From: Flavobacterium sp. NG2
GTDB taxonomy: Bacteria > Bacteroidota > Bacteroidia > Flavobacteriales > Flavobacteriaceae
Length of the DNA: 64,000 nt
Assembly (NCBI RefSeq): GCF_034119845.1
Contig: NZ_CP139420.1
Location: 908,001-972,000, forward strand
Direction of reading: 5' to 3'
Positions 17,897 to 26,998 of this stretch are shown in pieces; within the stretch, counting starts at the first letter, position 1; every line of letters starts with the position of its first letter. The translations under genes and the position numbers were made by a program. The notes under the pieces were generated by a model, which did no database searches, had not been told where the DNA came from, and was given only the letters and a program-made list of their open reading frames with translations.

Positions 17897-18904
17897 TTAG
17901 TTATCGCCAATCTCTTTAATTCTAGCTTTAATTTTCACTTCTAGTTCCTCAGCTAATTCAGGATTGTCTTTGATTAATGTTTTCACAGCATCACGACCTT
18001 GTCCTAACTTAGTATCACCGTAGCTAAACCATGAACCTGATTTTTTAACGATTTCAAACTCCACCGCTAAATCCAGAATTTCACCTGTTTTAGAAACACC
18101 TTCTCCGTACATAATGTCAAATTCGGCCGTTTTAAATGGCGGTGCTACTTTGTTTTTTACGATTTTTACTTTGGTTCTATTACCTAAAACATTCTCACCA
18201 TCTTTAATTTGAGTTGAACGACGAATGTCTAAACGTACCGATGCATAAAATTTCAAGGCGTTACCACCTGTTGTCGTTTCAGGATTTCCAAACATTACCC
18301 CAATTTTCTCTCTCAACTGGTTGATGAAGAAAACCGTACAATTTGTTTTGCTAATCGTTCCTGTTAATTTACGCAAAGCTTGTGACATCAAACGAGCGTG
18401 TAATCCCATTTTAGAATCACCCATTTCGCCTTCAATCTCACTCTTAGGAGTCAAAGCAGCAACCGAGTCAATTACCACAATATCAATCGCTCCTGAGCGA
18501 ATTAAGTTTTCAGCAATTTCAAGAGCTTGTTCTCCGTTATCTGGTTGCGAGATGATTAAGTTTTCAATATCAACGCCTAATTTCTCAGCATAACCTCTGT
18601 CAAAAGCATGTTCCGCATCAATAAAAGCTGCAATTCCACCTGCTTTTTGAGCCTCAGCAATAGCATGAAGTGTCAAAGTCGTTTTTCCAGAAGATTCAGG
18701 TCCGTAGATTTCAATGATACGTCCTTTAGGATAACCACCTACACCTAAAGCTAAATCAACTCCTAATGAACCAGACGAAATGGTCTCAACCTCCACAATC
18801 GCCTTGTCTCCCATTTTCATTACCGTACCTTTTCCGTAGGTTTTATCTAATTTATCTAACGTTAACTGTAACGCTTTTAATTTGGCTTCTTTCTCTGAAC
18901 TCAT
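17897..18904 (-). CDS. recA: Recombinase RecA
   Basis: Encodes 335 residues from ATG at 18904 ([16 protein letters not shown]), the start normally seen in flavobacterial RecA; an ATG 24 bp upstream would add MKEKVKDT. It forms ATP-dependent filaments on single-stranded DNA for recombination and SOS induction. [10 protein letters not shown] near residue 60 is Walker [20 protein letters not shown] holds Walker B and loop L1, and [22 protein letters not shown] is the L2 DNA-binding loop. It has its own strong terminator. The divergent spacer upstream is crowded with repeats. Confidence 0.97.
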   Translation of the reverse strand: MSSEKEAKLKALQLTLDKLDKTYGKGTVMKMGDKAIVEVETISSGSLGVDLALGVGGYPKGRIIEIYGPESSGKTTLTLHAIAEAQKAGGIAAFIDAEHAFDRGYAEKLGVDIENLIISQPDNGEQALEIAENLIRSGAIDIVVIDSVAALTPKSEIEGEMGDSKMGLHARLMSQALRKLTGTISKTNCTVFFINQLREKIGVMFGNPETTTGGNALKFYASVRLDIRRSTQIKDGENVLGNRTKVKIVKNKVAPPFKTAEFDIMYGEGVSKTGEILDLAVEFEIVKKSGSWFSYGDTKLGQGRDAVKTLIKDNPELAEELEVKIKARIKEIGDN

Positions 18905-19081
18905 CGTGTCTTTTACCTTTTCTTTCATTAATTGCTATTATGTCGTTTACTTAAAAAACTCATAACTAGAGCTTTCTGTAGTATTAGTTGTTTCTTTTTT
19001 AGAAAAAACTATTTCGTAAAAATACTTAATTTTTGATGCAAAATCCGCTTTTCAAAATATTTTTATTCACTTTTTAGAAAT

Positions 19082-19236
19082 CCTTTTATTAGGAGCTATT
19101 CCCACCATTCGTTTCAAGTATTTTGGTTTCAAATCCTTTTTATTGGCACTGGCAGGAGCTTCCGCTGGTCGCTCTGCCACTACCATAAAAAGTGATTTTC
19201 AACCTGCAATAGCTTTCCACTGCTGTTGGGGCTAGG
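19082..19236 (-). repeat. Structured interspersed repeat, copy C (inverted)
   Basis: Read on the minus strand it starts CCTAGCCCCAACAGCAGTGG and ends AACGAATGGTGGGAATAGC, like copies A and B. The core GGCAGAGCGACC and GGAAGCTCCTGCC (19188-19161) matches copy A nearly base for base. The enclosing stem GGTAGTGGCAG with CTGCCAGTGCC pairs at 10 of 11 positions. The recA to ferredoxin-like gene spacer (18905-19585) holds this copy, copy B, and otherwise no convincing gene. Confidence 0.75.
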
Positions 19237-19385
19237 AAGAACGTTATTATTTAAGATTGTTGATTTTAGAAGTACTAATCAATATAATCATTGAATTTTT
19301 ATTTACTAACAGAAAATCTGATATGCTCCGTCAGTTCGCTATCATTCGTGTCGAAAAGCGTTAATCTACATTCATCAATCAATTC

Positions 19386-19530
19386 GCCCCAGACCGTAGC
19401 GGTAGCCCCGAGGATTGGATTGCTATTTTTTACTGGTGCTAGAGAGCGACCGCAAGAAGCTCCTCTAGTGCCGTGTAAAAAAAGCATTCCAACCGAGGGC
19501 TAAAGCGAAGTGCTGGAATAGGCGCATAAA
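19386..19530 (+). repeat. Structured interspersed repeat, copy B
   Basis: Starts GCCCCAGACCGTAGCGGTAG and ends AAAGCGAAGTGCTGGAATAG. The central stem is CTAGAG (19439-19444) with CTCTAG (19463-19468), replacing GGCAG and CTGCC of copies A and C while AGCGACC, GAAGCTC and the bulged C are kept. The stem extends to GGTGCTAGAG with CTCTAGTGCC, all ten positions pairing if G-U is allowed. It is inverted relative to copy C, 149 bp away. Confidence 0.8.
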
Positions 19531-19557
19531 ACCTTTTATAAAATCAATTTTAAGATT

Positions 19558-19565
19558 TATCTTTG
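19558..19565 (+). promoter_or_regulatory. Minus-7 box TATCTTTG for the ferredoxin-like gene
   Basis: A full TAnnTTTG match 20 bp before the ATG at 19586; no minus-33 match is apparent. Confidence 0.5.
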
Positions 19566-19585
19566 TTATCTAAACGGAATGAGAT

Positions 19586-19843
19586 ATGAGCGCGAAAGAA
19601 TTTCCTAAAAAAGCCATTTTTATTTGCAACGGAAGTAAATGTGGGAAGCACAAAGAGATAAAAAAATACTTCAAACATACAATCAAAGAACAGGGGTTGA
19701 AACATGAAATTGAGGTTTTTAATATCGAATGCAGCGACCGTTGTAAGTGTGCGCCTATAGTATATAATCAATCGGAAAATCAATGGCATGAAAAAGTAAC
19801 CCTAAGTCAAGCCGAAAAAATAATGGAAAAATTGAAGGCATAA
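19586..19843 (+). CDS. Thioredoxin-like [2Fe-2S] ferredoxin-domain protein
   Basis: Encodes 85 residues. IFICNGSKCGKHKEI holds Cys 14 and Cys 19, and IECSDRCKCAP holds three further Cys residues. This spacing is that of thioredoxin-like (2Fe-2S) ferredoxins, in which four Cys bind the cluster. It probably acts as a small cytosolic electron carrier or redox protein; partners are unknown. It is a single gene with its own promoter box and shares a terminator with ferritin, an iron storage gene, although the convergent layout does not imply coregulation. Confidence 0.8.
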   Translation: MSAKEFPKKAIFICNGSKCGKHKEIKKYFKHTIKEQGLKHEIEVFNIECSDRCKCAPIVYNQSENQWHEKVTLSQAEKIMEKLKA

Positions 19844-19847
19844 AAAA

Positions 19848-19875
19848 AGCTCCTATTTGTAAAAATAAGAGCTTA
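19848..19875. terminator. Terminator shared by ferredoxin-like gene and ferritin
   Basis: AAGCTC...GAGCTT closes a longer AT stem. Read on the minus strand it is followed by TTTTTTT, so it is strongest for the ferritin gene; on the plus strand the T-run is weak. Confidence 0.7.
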
Positions 19876-19895
19876 CTTTAAGTAATAATCGTAAT

Positions 19896-20432
19896 TTATT
19901 CGATTGCACCAATTTTTGCAATTTCTTTGTCTAATTCAAATTTTCCAGAACCTGAATTTTCATCAATTAATTCAAAAAGTTCTAGGGCACGTCTTGCATT
20001 TTTTTCTTCCTCTCTTTGTTCTTTTACGTACCACATCATAAATTCTTCGGTAGCATAATCATTTTCAGTGCGGCATTTTGCAACTATCTTATTGACAGCA
20101 TTAGTAACTGTAATTTCATTTTGTAGTGCAATTTCAAAAACTTCTTTCATAGAGCGAAATTCTTGTTGTACTTCACTTACAGTTGGAGTTACGGCAATTC
20201 CGCCCATCTCTGTGATGTATTTGAAAACTTTAAGAAAGTGCTCACGCTCTTCTTCAGCTTGTTTGTACAAATAATCAGCGGTGTTTGCAAATCCGTTTCG
20301 GTCTAACCAAGCGGCCATAGCCAAATATTTGTTAGACGCATCGCTCTCTATCTTAGCTTGTATGTTTAATAGTTTTTCTATTCCCTCGTGAAGTGAAGAG
20401 TTTGTTCTCAATAAATCTTTCATTTTCTTCAA
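19896..20432 (-). CDS. ftnA: Ferritin
   Basis: Encodes 178 residues, a four-helix ferritin. Ferroxidase-type ligands are seen in KIESDASNKYLAMAAWLD, QAEEEREHFLKVFKYI (E-x2-H) and EFMMWYVKEQREEE. The enzyme oxidises Fe(II) and stores it in a 24-subunit shell. The start is ATG at 20432, with a second ATG three codons later that is equally possible. The C-terminal tail after about residue 155 (NSGSGKFELDKEIAKIGAIE) is longer than in short non-haem ferritins. The gene symbol is by family, not proven orthology. Confidence 0.9.
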   Translation of the reverse strand: MKKMKDLLRTNSSLHEGIEKLLNIQAKIESDASNKYLAMAAWLDRNGFANTADYLYKQAEEEREHFLKVFKYITEMGGIAVTPTVSEVQQEFRSMKEVFEIALQNEITVTNAVNKIVAKCRTENDYATEEFMMWYVKEQREEEKNARRALELFELIDENSGSGKFELDKEIAKIGAIE

Positions 20433-20544
20433 TTTTTAGTTACTATCAAATTTACGCAATAAATCCTACTATTGCGCTATTGATTCAAAATTTGAATTCA
20501 ATCTAAATAAAATGAGAGGGCGGGGCTAGGAAGTAATTTTGAGG

Positions 20545-20898
20545 TTATACCATCACATCACTCAATACTTCGTTAAGCATAGAATGAAGTACGAGGGTAA
20601 ATTTGGTTCCATTTAATAATTCTCTCAACTGAACGATTTCGCAAATGGTAAGGTTTCTTGAAAAATTTGTTTTGTTGTTTTCAATCAGTTTAAAATCTGC
20701 TGAATCTGATAAATCATATATCATGTCAAGTATGGCAACACTATTTACTTTTCTTTGAAAAATCAAAAAATCACGAACACTATACTTAACAATAGTATCA
20801 CTAAAATTGATAACTATGGTATTAGTTGTATCACATTGATAACTGTATCCTTTTGAGGTTTCAAATAAAAATTCTTGACTAAAATGAACTTGAGACAT
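20545..20898 (-). CDS. Hypothetical protein
   Basis: Encodes 117 residues from ATG at 20898 (MSQVHFSQEFLFETSKGY); an upstream TTG would add three. It is soluble, begins with beta-strand patterns (YSYQCDTTNTIVINFSDTIVKYS) and ends with helices (ICEIVQLRELLNGTKFTLVLHSMLNEVL). I do not recognise the family, although the look of it is of a conserved Bacteroidota protein. It is isolated, on the same strand as ferritin, with no clear terminator. The following 200 bp (20944-21130) hold no supported gene. Confidence 0.6.
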   Translation of the reverse strand: MSQVHFSQEFLFETSKGYSYQCDTTNTIVINFSDTIVKYSVRDFLIFQRKVNSVAILDMIYDLSDSADFKLIENNKTNFSRNLTICEIVQLRELLNGTKFTLVLHSMLNEVLSDVMV

Positions 20899-21133
20899 AT
20901 AATGCAACGGTATTAAATAGGCTGCGAATTTAATAACTTATTTTTAAATCACCAAACTATTTGTATTTAATCTAAATAAAGAAGAGGAAATTGTTTTCAA
21001 CATAAACAGTTGAGCAATAGCTGTATTAGTATTTGAGTATACTAAATGAAAACTACTATTTAAGAAATTAAGAAAAGTGAAGTTTTGACTACTCTTAATT
21101 TTTTTAAGGTGAATTTTGTTGGAAGTTGTATGG

Positions 21134-21643
21134 TTACACAAACAACGCCCTAAGTTCAGTGGCTTCACTAGGTTTTATTTTGCCAGCCAGTAATAAACTC
21201 AGTTGTTTGCGTCTAAGGGCACCATCGTACCGTTCTTTTTCAATGTCAGTTTCAGGAATAATAGGAGGAACTATTACGGGTTTTCCTGTTTCATTTACAG
21301 CTACAAAGGTATAAATCGCCTCATTGGCTTTGGATTTAATTCCTGATTCTCTGTCTTCTACCCAAACATCAATGTACACTTCCATCGAACTATTAAAAGC
21401 TCTGGAAACCTTGGCTTCGATGGTCACAACACTTCCTAGTAAAATAGCCTTGGTAAAAGCTACATGATTGACCGAGGCGGTTACGGCTATGTTTCTGGAA
21501 TGGCGTTGCGCTGAGATACTAGCAGCACGATCCATTCGAGATAAAAGCTCTCCTCCAAATAAATTATGAATATGATTGGTCTCACTTGGTAAAACCAAGT
21601 CGGTCAATACGGTTAAGGATTCGGCAGGAGTTTTTGCAGTCAT
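21134..21643 (-). CDS. Acyl-CoA thioesterase (hotdog fold)
   Basis: Encodes 169 residues of the cytosolic BACH/BFIT-like thioesterase type. VLPSETNHIHNLFGGELLSRMDRAASISAQRHS contains the hotdog helix with the conserved Asn-x-x-Asn-x-x-Gly-Gly pattern and Asp; VAFTKAILLGSVVTIEAKV and IYTFVAVNETGKP follow. It hydrolyses acyl-CoA to free acid and CoA. The preferred chain length is unknown. It precedes a DoxX-like gene on the same strand by position but is transcribed after it, 67 bp apart. Confidence 0.9.
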   Translation of the reverse strand: MTAKTPAESLTVLTDLVLPSETNHIHNLFGGELLSRMDRAASISAQRHSRNIAVTASVNHVAFTKAILLGSVVTIEAKVSRAFNSSMEVYIDVWVEDRESGIKSKANEAIYTFVAVNETGKPVIVPPIIPETDIEKERYDGALRRKQLSLLLAGKIKPSEATELRALFV

Positions 21644-21710
21644 TTTAGAATAGTGTTGTTGACAATAGCTAGTTTTTGATTGTCATTACTTTTGATTTTT
21701 TGAAATTGTT

Positions 21711-22094
21711 TTAGTTCAACCAATACACGGCCATAACGGCAGGTATAAAATAGATGACAATTGTACGAGCACCATCATAATCTTTAGCTAATCGCTGTCC
21801 AAATAACATCATGATTAAAGTGATTGACGAAAATACGGCTCCGTAAAATCCAAATAAGCGACCGTCGTTTATGAATAGTTGGATACAACCTACAAAACAC
21901 AAAATAGTCGATATTAATTCCATGATGACCAAATGGATTAAGGCAATTTTTACATGGTTTTTTAAACGCGTTTTTGAAAAATGCTCTTTAAGCCAGGTGA
22001 TATTGTCTTCCCAATAAAATAGTTTTTCATAGCTGGATTGCAAAAATGTAATCCCAAAGAATATCAAAATCAAGATGGATGCTACGTTGTTCAT
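21711..22094 (-). CDS. DoxX-like small membrane protein
   Basis: Encodes 127 residues with four predicted membrane helices. IFFGITFLQSSYEKLFYWEDN in the first loop resembles the first-helix signature of DoxX-type proteins. It lies 5 bp after holB, so it is probably cotranscribed. Function is unknown; a role in quinone or redox processes is only suggested by the family resemblance. Confidence 0.6.
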   Translation of the reverse strand: MNNVASILILIFFGITFLQSSYEKLFYWEDNITWLKEHFSKTRLKNHVKIALIHLVIMELISTILCFVGCIQLFINDGRLFGFYGAVFSSITLIMMLFGQRLAKDYDGARTIVIYFIPAVMAVYWLN

Positions 22095-22099
22095 AATCG

Positions 22100-23248
22100 T
22101 TATTTTTTATGGATAAGACGGGTTAGTTTAATAGATAAATCGGTTAAAATTATTTTGGCATTTCCGTTGCGTTCCACATGGTACATCGCTTCCGAAATTT
22201 CGTTGTAAATATCTTGGATGTTATTGCCGTTAACAAAAGGAGCAAAGTTTTCTAATTTGAACTTTGGTACTTTTGGTTCAAAATAAACTAATTCGACGGC
22301 TTCATAATTCATCATCAAGGCTTGACGAAAAATTTCGATGCAAAACTCTAAGAACTTCTTTTGACTTTCTCTACCTAGTGCAGCTATTTTTTCACTCCAA
22401 AGAATTAAATCCTGTATGGCTGAAGCATCTTTTTTGGCCCTGAAAGCGGCTCTAACCCAGGTTACAAACCATTCTTCAAATGGGAATTCTTCGCTATCAT
22501 CATGTAGCAAATGCAAGGCTTTGTTGAAATTTCCTTGTGCTTGATGGGCTATTTTTTGTGCTTGATTCGGATCAATATTTTCTCTAGCAACCAAAGCTTC
22601 TGCAATGACAGCTTGGCTTAATCCATTAAAATGTAAAATTTGGCAACGGGAACGAATCGTTTGGATGATGTCCTCTTCGTTTTCACTAATTAAAATAAAA
22701 ATAGTTTTCTCTGGTGGCTCTTCTAATAATTTTAATAACTTATTGGAAGCCGAAATATTGAGTTTGTCCGCCATCCAAACAATCATAATCTTATGTCCTC
22801 CTTCGTAGGACTTCAAAGACAGTGATTTTAGGATTTCCTGAGCATCATCAACCCTGATTTCTCCTTGTTTGTTTTCGACTCCTAAAACGGCGTACCAATC
22901 AAATAAACCTCCGTAAGGTTGTTGCAAAATGAATTCTCTCCAATCCGCAATAAAATCAATGCTTTTAGGGTTTTTCTTGATTTCATTGGTCGTTACAGTA
23001 GGGTAGGCAAAATGCAAATCAGGATGTGCTATTTTATCAAACTTAAGATTACAAGCTGCATTTTCACCTGTGTTTTCTCCGTTTTGATTGTTGCACAATA
23101 TGTATTGCGCATAGGCAATCGCCATGGGTAAAGTACCACTTCCTTCTGGTCCTACAAACAATTGAGCGTGCGGAATACGTCCTGAACTAGCACTTTGAGT
23201 CAGGTGGTTTTTGATGTGTTCTTGTCCTAAAATTTCAGAAAATAGCAT
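22100..23248 (-). CDS. holB: DNA polymerase III delta-prime subunit
   Basis: Encodes 382 residues of the clamp-loader AAA+ type. MLFSEILGQEHIKNHLTQSASSGRIPHAQLFVGPEGSG is the usual N-terminus, CNLKFDKIAHPDLHFAYP lies in the zinc-region position, and KIMIVWMADKLNISASNKLLKLLEEPPEKTIFILISEN is the Walker B and sensor 1 region with SRC nearby (IRSRCQILHF). The loop GPEGSGTLP lacks the Walker A Lys, so it should not hydrolyse ATP, as expected for delta-prime. A promoter lies unusually close to the ATG. Confidence 0.9.
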   Translation of the reverse strand: MLFSEILGQEHIKNHLTQSASSGRIPHAQLFVGPEGSGTLPMAIAYAQYILCNNQNGENTGENAACNLKFDKIAHPDLHFAYPTVTTNEIKKNPKSIDFIADWREFILQQPYGGLFDWYAVLGVENKQGEIRVDDAQEILKSLSLKSYEGGHKIMIVWMADKLNISASNKLLKLLEEPPEKTIFILISENEEDIIQTIRSRCQILHFNGLSQAVIAEALVARENIDPNQAQKIAHQAQGNFNKALHLLHDDSEEFPFEEWFVTWVRAAFRAKKDASAIQDLILWSEKIAALGRESQKKFLEFCIEIFRQALMMNYEAVELVYFEPKVPKFKLENFAPFVNGNNIQDIYNEISEAMYHVERNGNAKIILTDLSIKLTRLIHKK

Positions 23249-23252
23249 AAAG

Positions 23253-23281
23253 CAAAGATAGCAGAAAATGGTTTAGTCAAA
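23253..23281 (-). promoter_or_regulatory. holB promoter, TTTG-N17-TATCTTTG
   Basis: On the minus strand TTTG (23281-23278) is followed after 17 bp by TATCTTTG (23260-23253), a good Bacteroidota promoter. Transcription would start near 23247, at or one to two bases before the ATG at 23248, predicting a leaderless or nearly leaderless mRNA. Confidence 0.55.
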
Positions 23282-23322
23282 AATATTAATAAGCAAAGTT
23301 TCTCGACAAGTAGAGGATTTTT

Positions 23323-23453
23323 AAAATGCCACGAATTCACGAATTTTAAGATTATTTGGAAGACAAAAGCCTAGTATTCTTTATTCTGTTTGACAAGTAG
23401 CGAGTTTTAATTCTATAAATTGTAATTCGTGAATTCGTGGTAAAATCTTTTAA
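23323..23453. repeat. Inverted pair of a CCACGAATTCACGAAT repeat
   Basis: CCACGAATTCACGAAT near 23329 recurs inverted as ATTCGTGAATTCGTGG near 23425-23440. A GACAAGTAG word occurs beside each arm (23305 and 23391). The same word appears again at 48988-49003 and, more weakly, near 27080. The 421-bp spacer between holB and pgk holds this pair and the pgk promoter, with no gene. Confidence 0.65.
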
Positions 23454-23624
23454 AATGTTTGTTCTGAATTTTTATTCTGTTTTAAAAACACAATTTGAAG
23501 TTATTTTGTATAAAAATGCGTTTCCGTACTTTATAATGTAAATAAATAATTGAGTTATATCGTTTTCGTTATTAAAACTGTCTATTTTTTAGATTAATCA
23601 AATATTTTACTAATCTAAAAGTTC

Positions 23625-23632
23625 TATATTTG
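23625..23632 (+). promoter_or_regulatory. Minus-7 box TATATTTG for pgk
   Basis: A full TAnnTTTG match 37 bp before the ATG chosen for pgk; the predicted transcription start (about 23639) falls after the spurious TTG at 23640 region, supporting ATG 23670. Confidence 0.55.
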
Positions 23633-23669
23633 CTATTCTTTGAACAAAAATAAACTTAAAATAAATCTA

Positions 23670-24857
23670 ATGAAGACTTTAAACGACTTTGATTTTAATA
23701 ATAAAAAAGCAATTATCCGTGTTGATTTTAACGTGCCTTTGGACGAAAATTTCAATATAACTGATACGACTCGTATCGTTTCTGCAAAAGCAACTATTGA
23801 TAAAATTCTTGCTGATGGTGGAAGCGTTATTTTGATGTCTCACCTAGGAAGACCAAAAGGTGCTGAAGATAAGTTTTCATTAAAACACATCTTAGCAACA
23901 ACTTCAGAAATTCTTGGAGTTCCTGTGAAATTTGCTGCAAACTGTGTAGGTGAAGTAGCTACTGCCGCTGCAAACGACTTAAAAGCAGGTGAAGTTTTAT
24001 TATTAGAAAATTTACGTTTTCATGCTGAAGAAGAAGCTGGAGATGTTGCTTTCGCAAAAGAATTGGCTTCATTAGGAGATATTTATGTAAATGATGCTTT
24101 TGGAACAGCGCACAGAGCACATGCTTCAACAACTATTATTGCACAATTCTTCCCAACAGCTAAATGTTTCGGGTCTTTATTGGCTAAAGAAATTGAAAGC
24201 ATCAATAAAGTATTGAAAGATAGCGAAAAACCAGTAACAGCAGTTTTAGGAGGTTCTAAAGTATCTTCAAAAATTACTGTAATCGAAAATATCTTGGATA
24301 AAGTAGACCACATGATTATCGGTGGAGGTATGACTTTTACTTTCGTGAAAGCGCAAGGAGGAAAAGTAGGAAACTCTATTTGTGAAGATGACAAACAAGA
24401 ATTAGCTTTAGAAATTTTGCGTTTAGCAAAAGAAAAAGGAGTTCAAATTCATATTCCTGTTGATGTAGTGATTGGAGATGATTTCTCAAATACTGCGAAT
24501 ACTCAGGTAGTTGATGTAAGAGAAATTCCTGATGGATGGGAAGGTCTTGATGCAGGTCCAAAATCATTGGAAAACTTCAAAAAAGTAATCTTGGAATCTA
24601 AAACTATTCTTTGGAATGGTCCATTAGGAGTTTTTGAAATGGAAACTTTTGCTAAAGGAACAATCGCATTAGGAGACTATATTGCAGAGTCTACAGCTAA
24701 CGGAGCTTTCTCACTTGTAGGTGGTGGAGATTCAGTTGCTGCAGTAAAACAATTCGGTTTTGAGGACAAAGTAAGCTACGTTTCAACAGGTGGTGGAGCT
24801 ATGCTTGAGATGCTTGAAGGTCGCGTTTTACCGGGTATCGCTGCAATTTTAGACTAA
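23670..24857 (+). CDS. pgk: Phosphoglycerate kinase
   Basis: Encodes 395 residues from ATG at 23670 ([26 protein letters not shown]). A TTG 30 bp upstream is in frame but lies at the expected transcript start. The enzyme makes ATP from ADP and 1,3-bisphosphoglycerate in glycolysis. [32 protein letters not shown] and [13 protein letters not shown] are the substrate and nucleotide signatures. Length is normal. It is likely single-gene. Confidence 0.97.
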   Translation: MKTLNDFDFNNKKAIIRVDFNVPLDENFNITDTTRIVSAKATIDKILADGGSVILMSHLGRPKGAEDKFSLKHILATTSEILGVPVKFAANCVGEVATAAANDLKAGEVLLLENLRFHAEEEAGDVAFAKELASLGDIYVNDAFGTAHRAHASTTIIAQFFPTAKCFGSLLAKEIESINKVLKDSEKPVTAVLGGSKVSSKITVIENILDKVDHMIIGGGMTFTFVKAQGGKVGNSICEDDKQELALEILRLAKEKGVQIHIPVDVVIGDDFSNTANTQVVDVREIPDGWEGLDAGPKSLENFKKVILESKTILWNGPLGVFEMETFAKGTIALGDYIAESTANGAFSLVGGGDSVAAVKQFGFEDKVSYVSTGGGAMLEMLEGRVLPGIAAILD

Positions 24858-24858
24858 A

Positions 24859-24892
24859 ATTGTTATTTTTAACAATATTTATAGTTTTTTTT
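24859..24892 (+). terminator. Possible pgk terminator
   Basis: ATTGTT and AACAAT form a short stem 1 bp after the pgk stop, with a TTTTTTTT run 9 bp further on. The stem is AT-rich and weak. Confidence 0.4.
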
Positions 24893-24905
24893 AGTTAATA
24901 CGTAG

Positions 24906-24913
24906 TATGTTTG
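24906..24913 (+). promoter_or_regulatory. Minus-7 box TATGTTTG for the lytic transglycosylase gene
   Basis: Full TAnnTTTG match 51 bp before the ATG at 24965. Confidence 0.5.
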
Positions 24914-24964
24914 CATTAATTTATTCTTAATAACTTATGAATAAGCGTATTAACTAAAGAAAAT

Positions 24965-26998
24965 ATGACTATAAAAAGTATCACAATATCACTTTCTTTA
25001 TTACTATCAATTCCTTTGTTTTCGCAAGAACTTGCTGAAAACAAAGGAATTGCTGTTTTAGAGAAAAACATTTCCTACTTAGATTCAATCAAAAAGACTT
25101 TTGTAAAAGATGATTTAGCAGCTTGTGTTGAGCAGCGTTGGATGCAAGAGTTGACAGATTTAGGGTTGTATAATGAAATGGCCAATGAGATGCTCAATGT
25201 GGATAGTAGTAAAAAAGTAGATTATGATTTGTCTACAGAATTATTGAAGTCACGTTTGGCAGAAATGGATAAGAAATCGCCTTTCAGAATTCAATACAAC
25301 GAAAACTTAGAAAACGTAATTAAATCCTATTTAAAATATCGAAAAAAATCATACGAACGCTTAATGGCTGTTTCTGATTATTACTTCCCGATGTTTGAAG
25401 AGGCACTTGCTAAAAAAAATGTTCCCCTTGAAGTTAAATATTTGTCAATAGTTGAATCGGCTTTAAATCCAAGAGCAGTTTCAAAAGTAGGAGCTACAGG
25501 GTTGTGGCAATTTATGTATCAAACTGGGAAAGAATACAACTTAAATGTTGATTCTTATGTAGACGAAAGAAGTGATCCATTAAAAGCTTCGGATGCAGCA
25601 GCAGAGTATATGGCTAAGATGTATGCTATTTTTGGAGATTGGGAATTGGTATTAGCTTCGTATAATTCAGGTCCAGGGAATGTTTCTAAAGCTATTAGAC
25701 GTTCTGGTGGCAAGCAGAATTTTTGGGATATTAAAGAGTATTTACCAAAAGAAACGCAAGGCTATGTTCCTGCTTTTTTAGCAACAATGTATATTTATGA
25801 ATACCATAAAGAACATGGTATTAAGCCTAATAAAAATCTTTTAAAACTTTTTAGAACAGATACGATTGCAGTAAAAAGAGAAATGTCATTTAAACAAATT
25901 TCAGATGTTTTGGATGTATCAATAGATCAATTGAAATTATTGAACCCATCGTACAAAATTGATGTTATTCCGGCTTATCATGATAAAATTCATTTCTTAC
26001 GATTACCAAAAGAAAAAATAGCCGTTTTTACCTCTAATGAAGATAAGATTTATGCTTATGTTCAACATGAATTAGATATAAAAGAAGGGCGTATTTTTAG
26101 AAAATCAGAAGCTATTGCTTCAAGATCAATTCCTAAAAAAGATTCTTTAAAGTTAACGCCATCCAACACTCAGTTCTATAAAGTACAACAAGGTGATAAC
26201 TTGAGTGTAATTGCAAATAAATATGATGTCAGTATTGAGGACTTAATGAAATGGAATAACCTTAAGAGTAGTTCAATTTCCTATGGTGAAAATTTGAAAA
26301 TTGCTGCTGTAGATTCAGTGGTTAAAGCAAACAAAGTGGCAGTACCTACGATTGCAAATCAGAAAGTTGCAATTGCAGAATCTAAAAATAACAAAGAGGA
26401 GTTGGTTGCTCACAATGAAGAAGAATCAGTTGAAGGCGTAAACTCTTACATTGTCCAAAAGGGAGACAATCTAAATTCGATAGCTAGAACTTATAATGTA
26501 ACCGTAGCCGATTTGCTTGAATGGAATGAATTGTCAAGTACCGCTATCGCATTGGGAGCAAAACTTAAAATCAAAAATCAATCAAACGAAGAGGTCACGA
26601 CAACAGCTCCAACAGTGGTGTTGAAGAATATTGAGTACGTAGTTCAAAAAGGAGATAATCTTGGAAATATCGCTAAAAAGTTTGGTAGTTCATTAGATGA
26701 ATTGAAACAATGGAATAAATTGACAACGAATAGTGTTGCCGTAGGTAAATCGTTAATTGTGGCCAAAAATGAGCCAGCTATCAATACATCTTATGCTAGT
26801 GTTAATTCTTTTAAAAAAGTAGATAGTTTTGCAAAAGTTGCTAAAAAAGAAGTGACAGACTATTATGTTCAAAAAGGAGATACTTTGTATAGCATTGCCA
26901 AAAAATACCCTGGAGTTACGATTGCTGATTTGAAAAAATGGAACGATATCAGCAGCGAAGGTATTAAACCGGGTATGAAGTTAAAAATAAACGGATAA
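24965..26998 (+). CDS. mltD: Lytic murein transglycosylase with four LysM domains (MltD-like)
   Basis: Encodes 677 residues. A Sec signal peptide (residues 1-20, ending LFSQE) sends it to the periplasm. The SLT domain is near residues 145-270, with EVKYLSIVESALNPRAVSKVGATGLWQF holding the catalytic Glu (SIVES) and YNSGPGNVSKAI. Four LysM repeats follow, each opening with VQQGDNL, VQKGDNL or VQKGDTL, near residues 400, 497, 562 and 634. It cleaves the glycan chain of peptidoglycan to 1,6-anhydro ends, with LysM modules holding glycan. E. coli MltD usually has two LysM, so four is long but common in Bacteroidota. Confidence 0.93.
   Translation: MTIKSITISLSLLLSIPLFSQELAENKGIAVLEKNISYLDSIKKTFVKDDLAACVEQRWMQELTDLGLYNEMANEMLNVDSSKKVDYDLSTELLKSRLAEMDKKSPFRIQYNENLENVIKSYLKYRKKSYERLMAVSDYYFPMFEEALAKKNVPLEVKYLSIVESALNPRAVSKVGATGLWQFMYQTGKEYNLNVDSYVDERSDPLKASDAAAEYMAKMYAIFGDWELVLASYNSGPGNVSKAIRRSGGKQNFWDIKEYLPKETQGYVPAFLATMYIYEYHKEHGIKPNKNLLKLFRTDTIAVKREMSFKQISDVLDVSIDQLKLLNPSYKIDVIPAYHDKIHFLRLPKEKIAVFTSNEDKIYAYVQHELDIKEGRIFRKSEAIASRSIPKKDSLKLTPSNTQFYKVQQGDNLSVIANKYDVSIEDLMKWNNLKSSSISYGENLKIAAVDSVVKANKVAVPTIANQKVAIAESKNNKEELVAHNEEESVEGVNSYIVQKGDNLNSIARTYNVTVADLLEWNELSSTAIALGAKLKIKNQSNEEVTTTAPTVVLKNIEYVVQKGDNLGNIAKKFGSSLDELKQWNKLTTNSVAVGKSLIVAKNEPAINTSYASVNSFKKVDSFAKVAKKEVTDYYVQKGDTLYSIAKKYPGVTIADLKKWNDISSEGIKPGMKLKING

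Noticed and set aside
19299..19487. Minus-strand frame ending ELIDECRLTLFDTNDSELTEH
   Set aside because: The first half is repeat copy B. The last 28 codons look coding-like and could be a gene relic, but there is too little to call.
20944..21168. Open frame of 74 codons between the hypothetical gene and the thioesterase
   Set aside because: No recognisable start signals or protein pattern; it overlaps the thioesterase end.
23640..23669. TTG start of pgk giving ten more residues
   Set aside because: The TAnnTTTG box at 23625 puts the transcription start at this position, and MKTLNDFDF is the normal PGK start.
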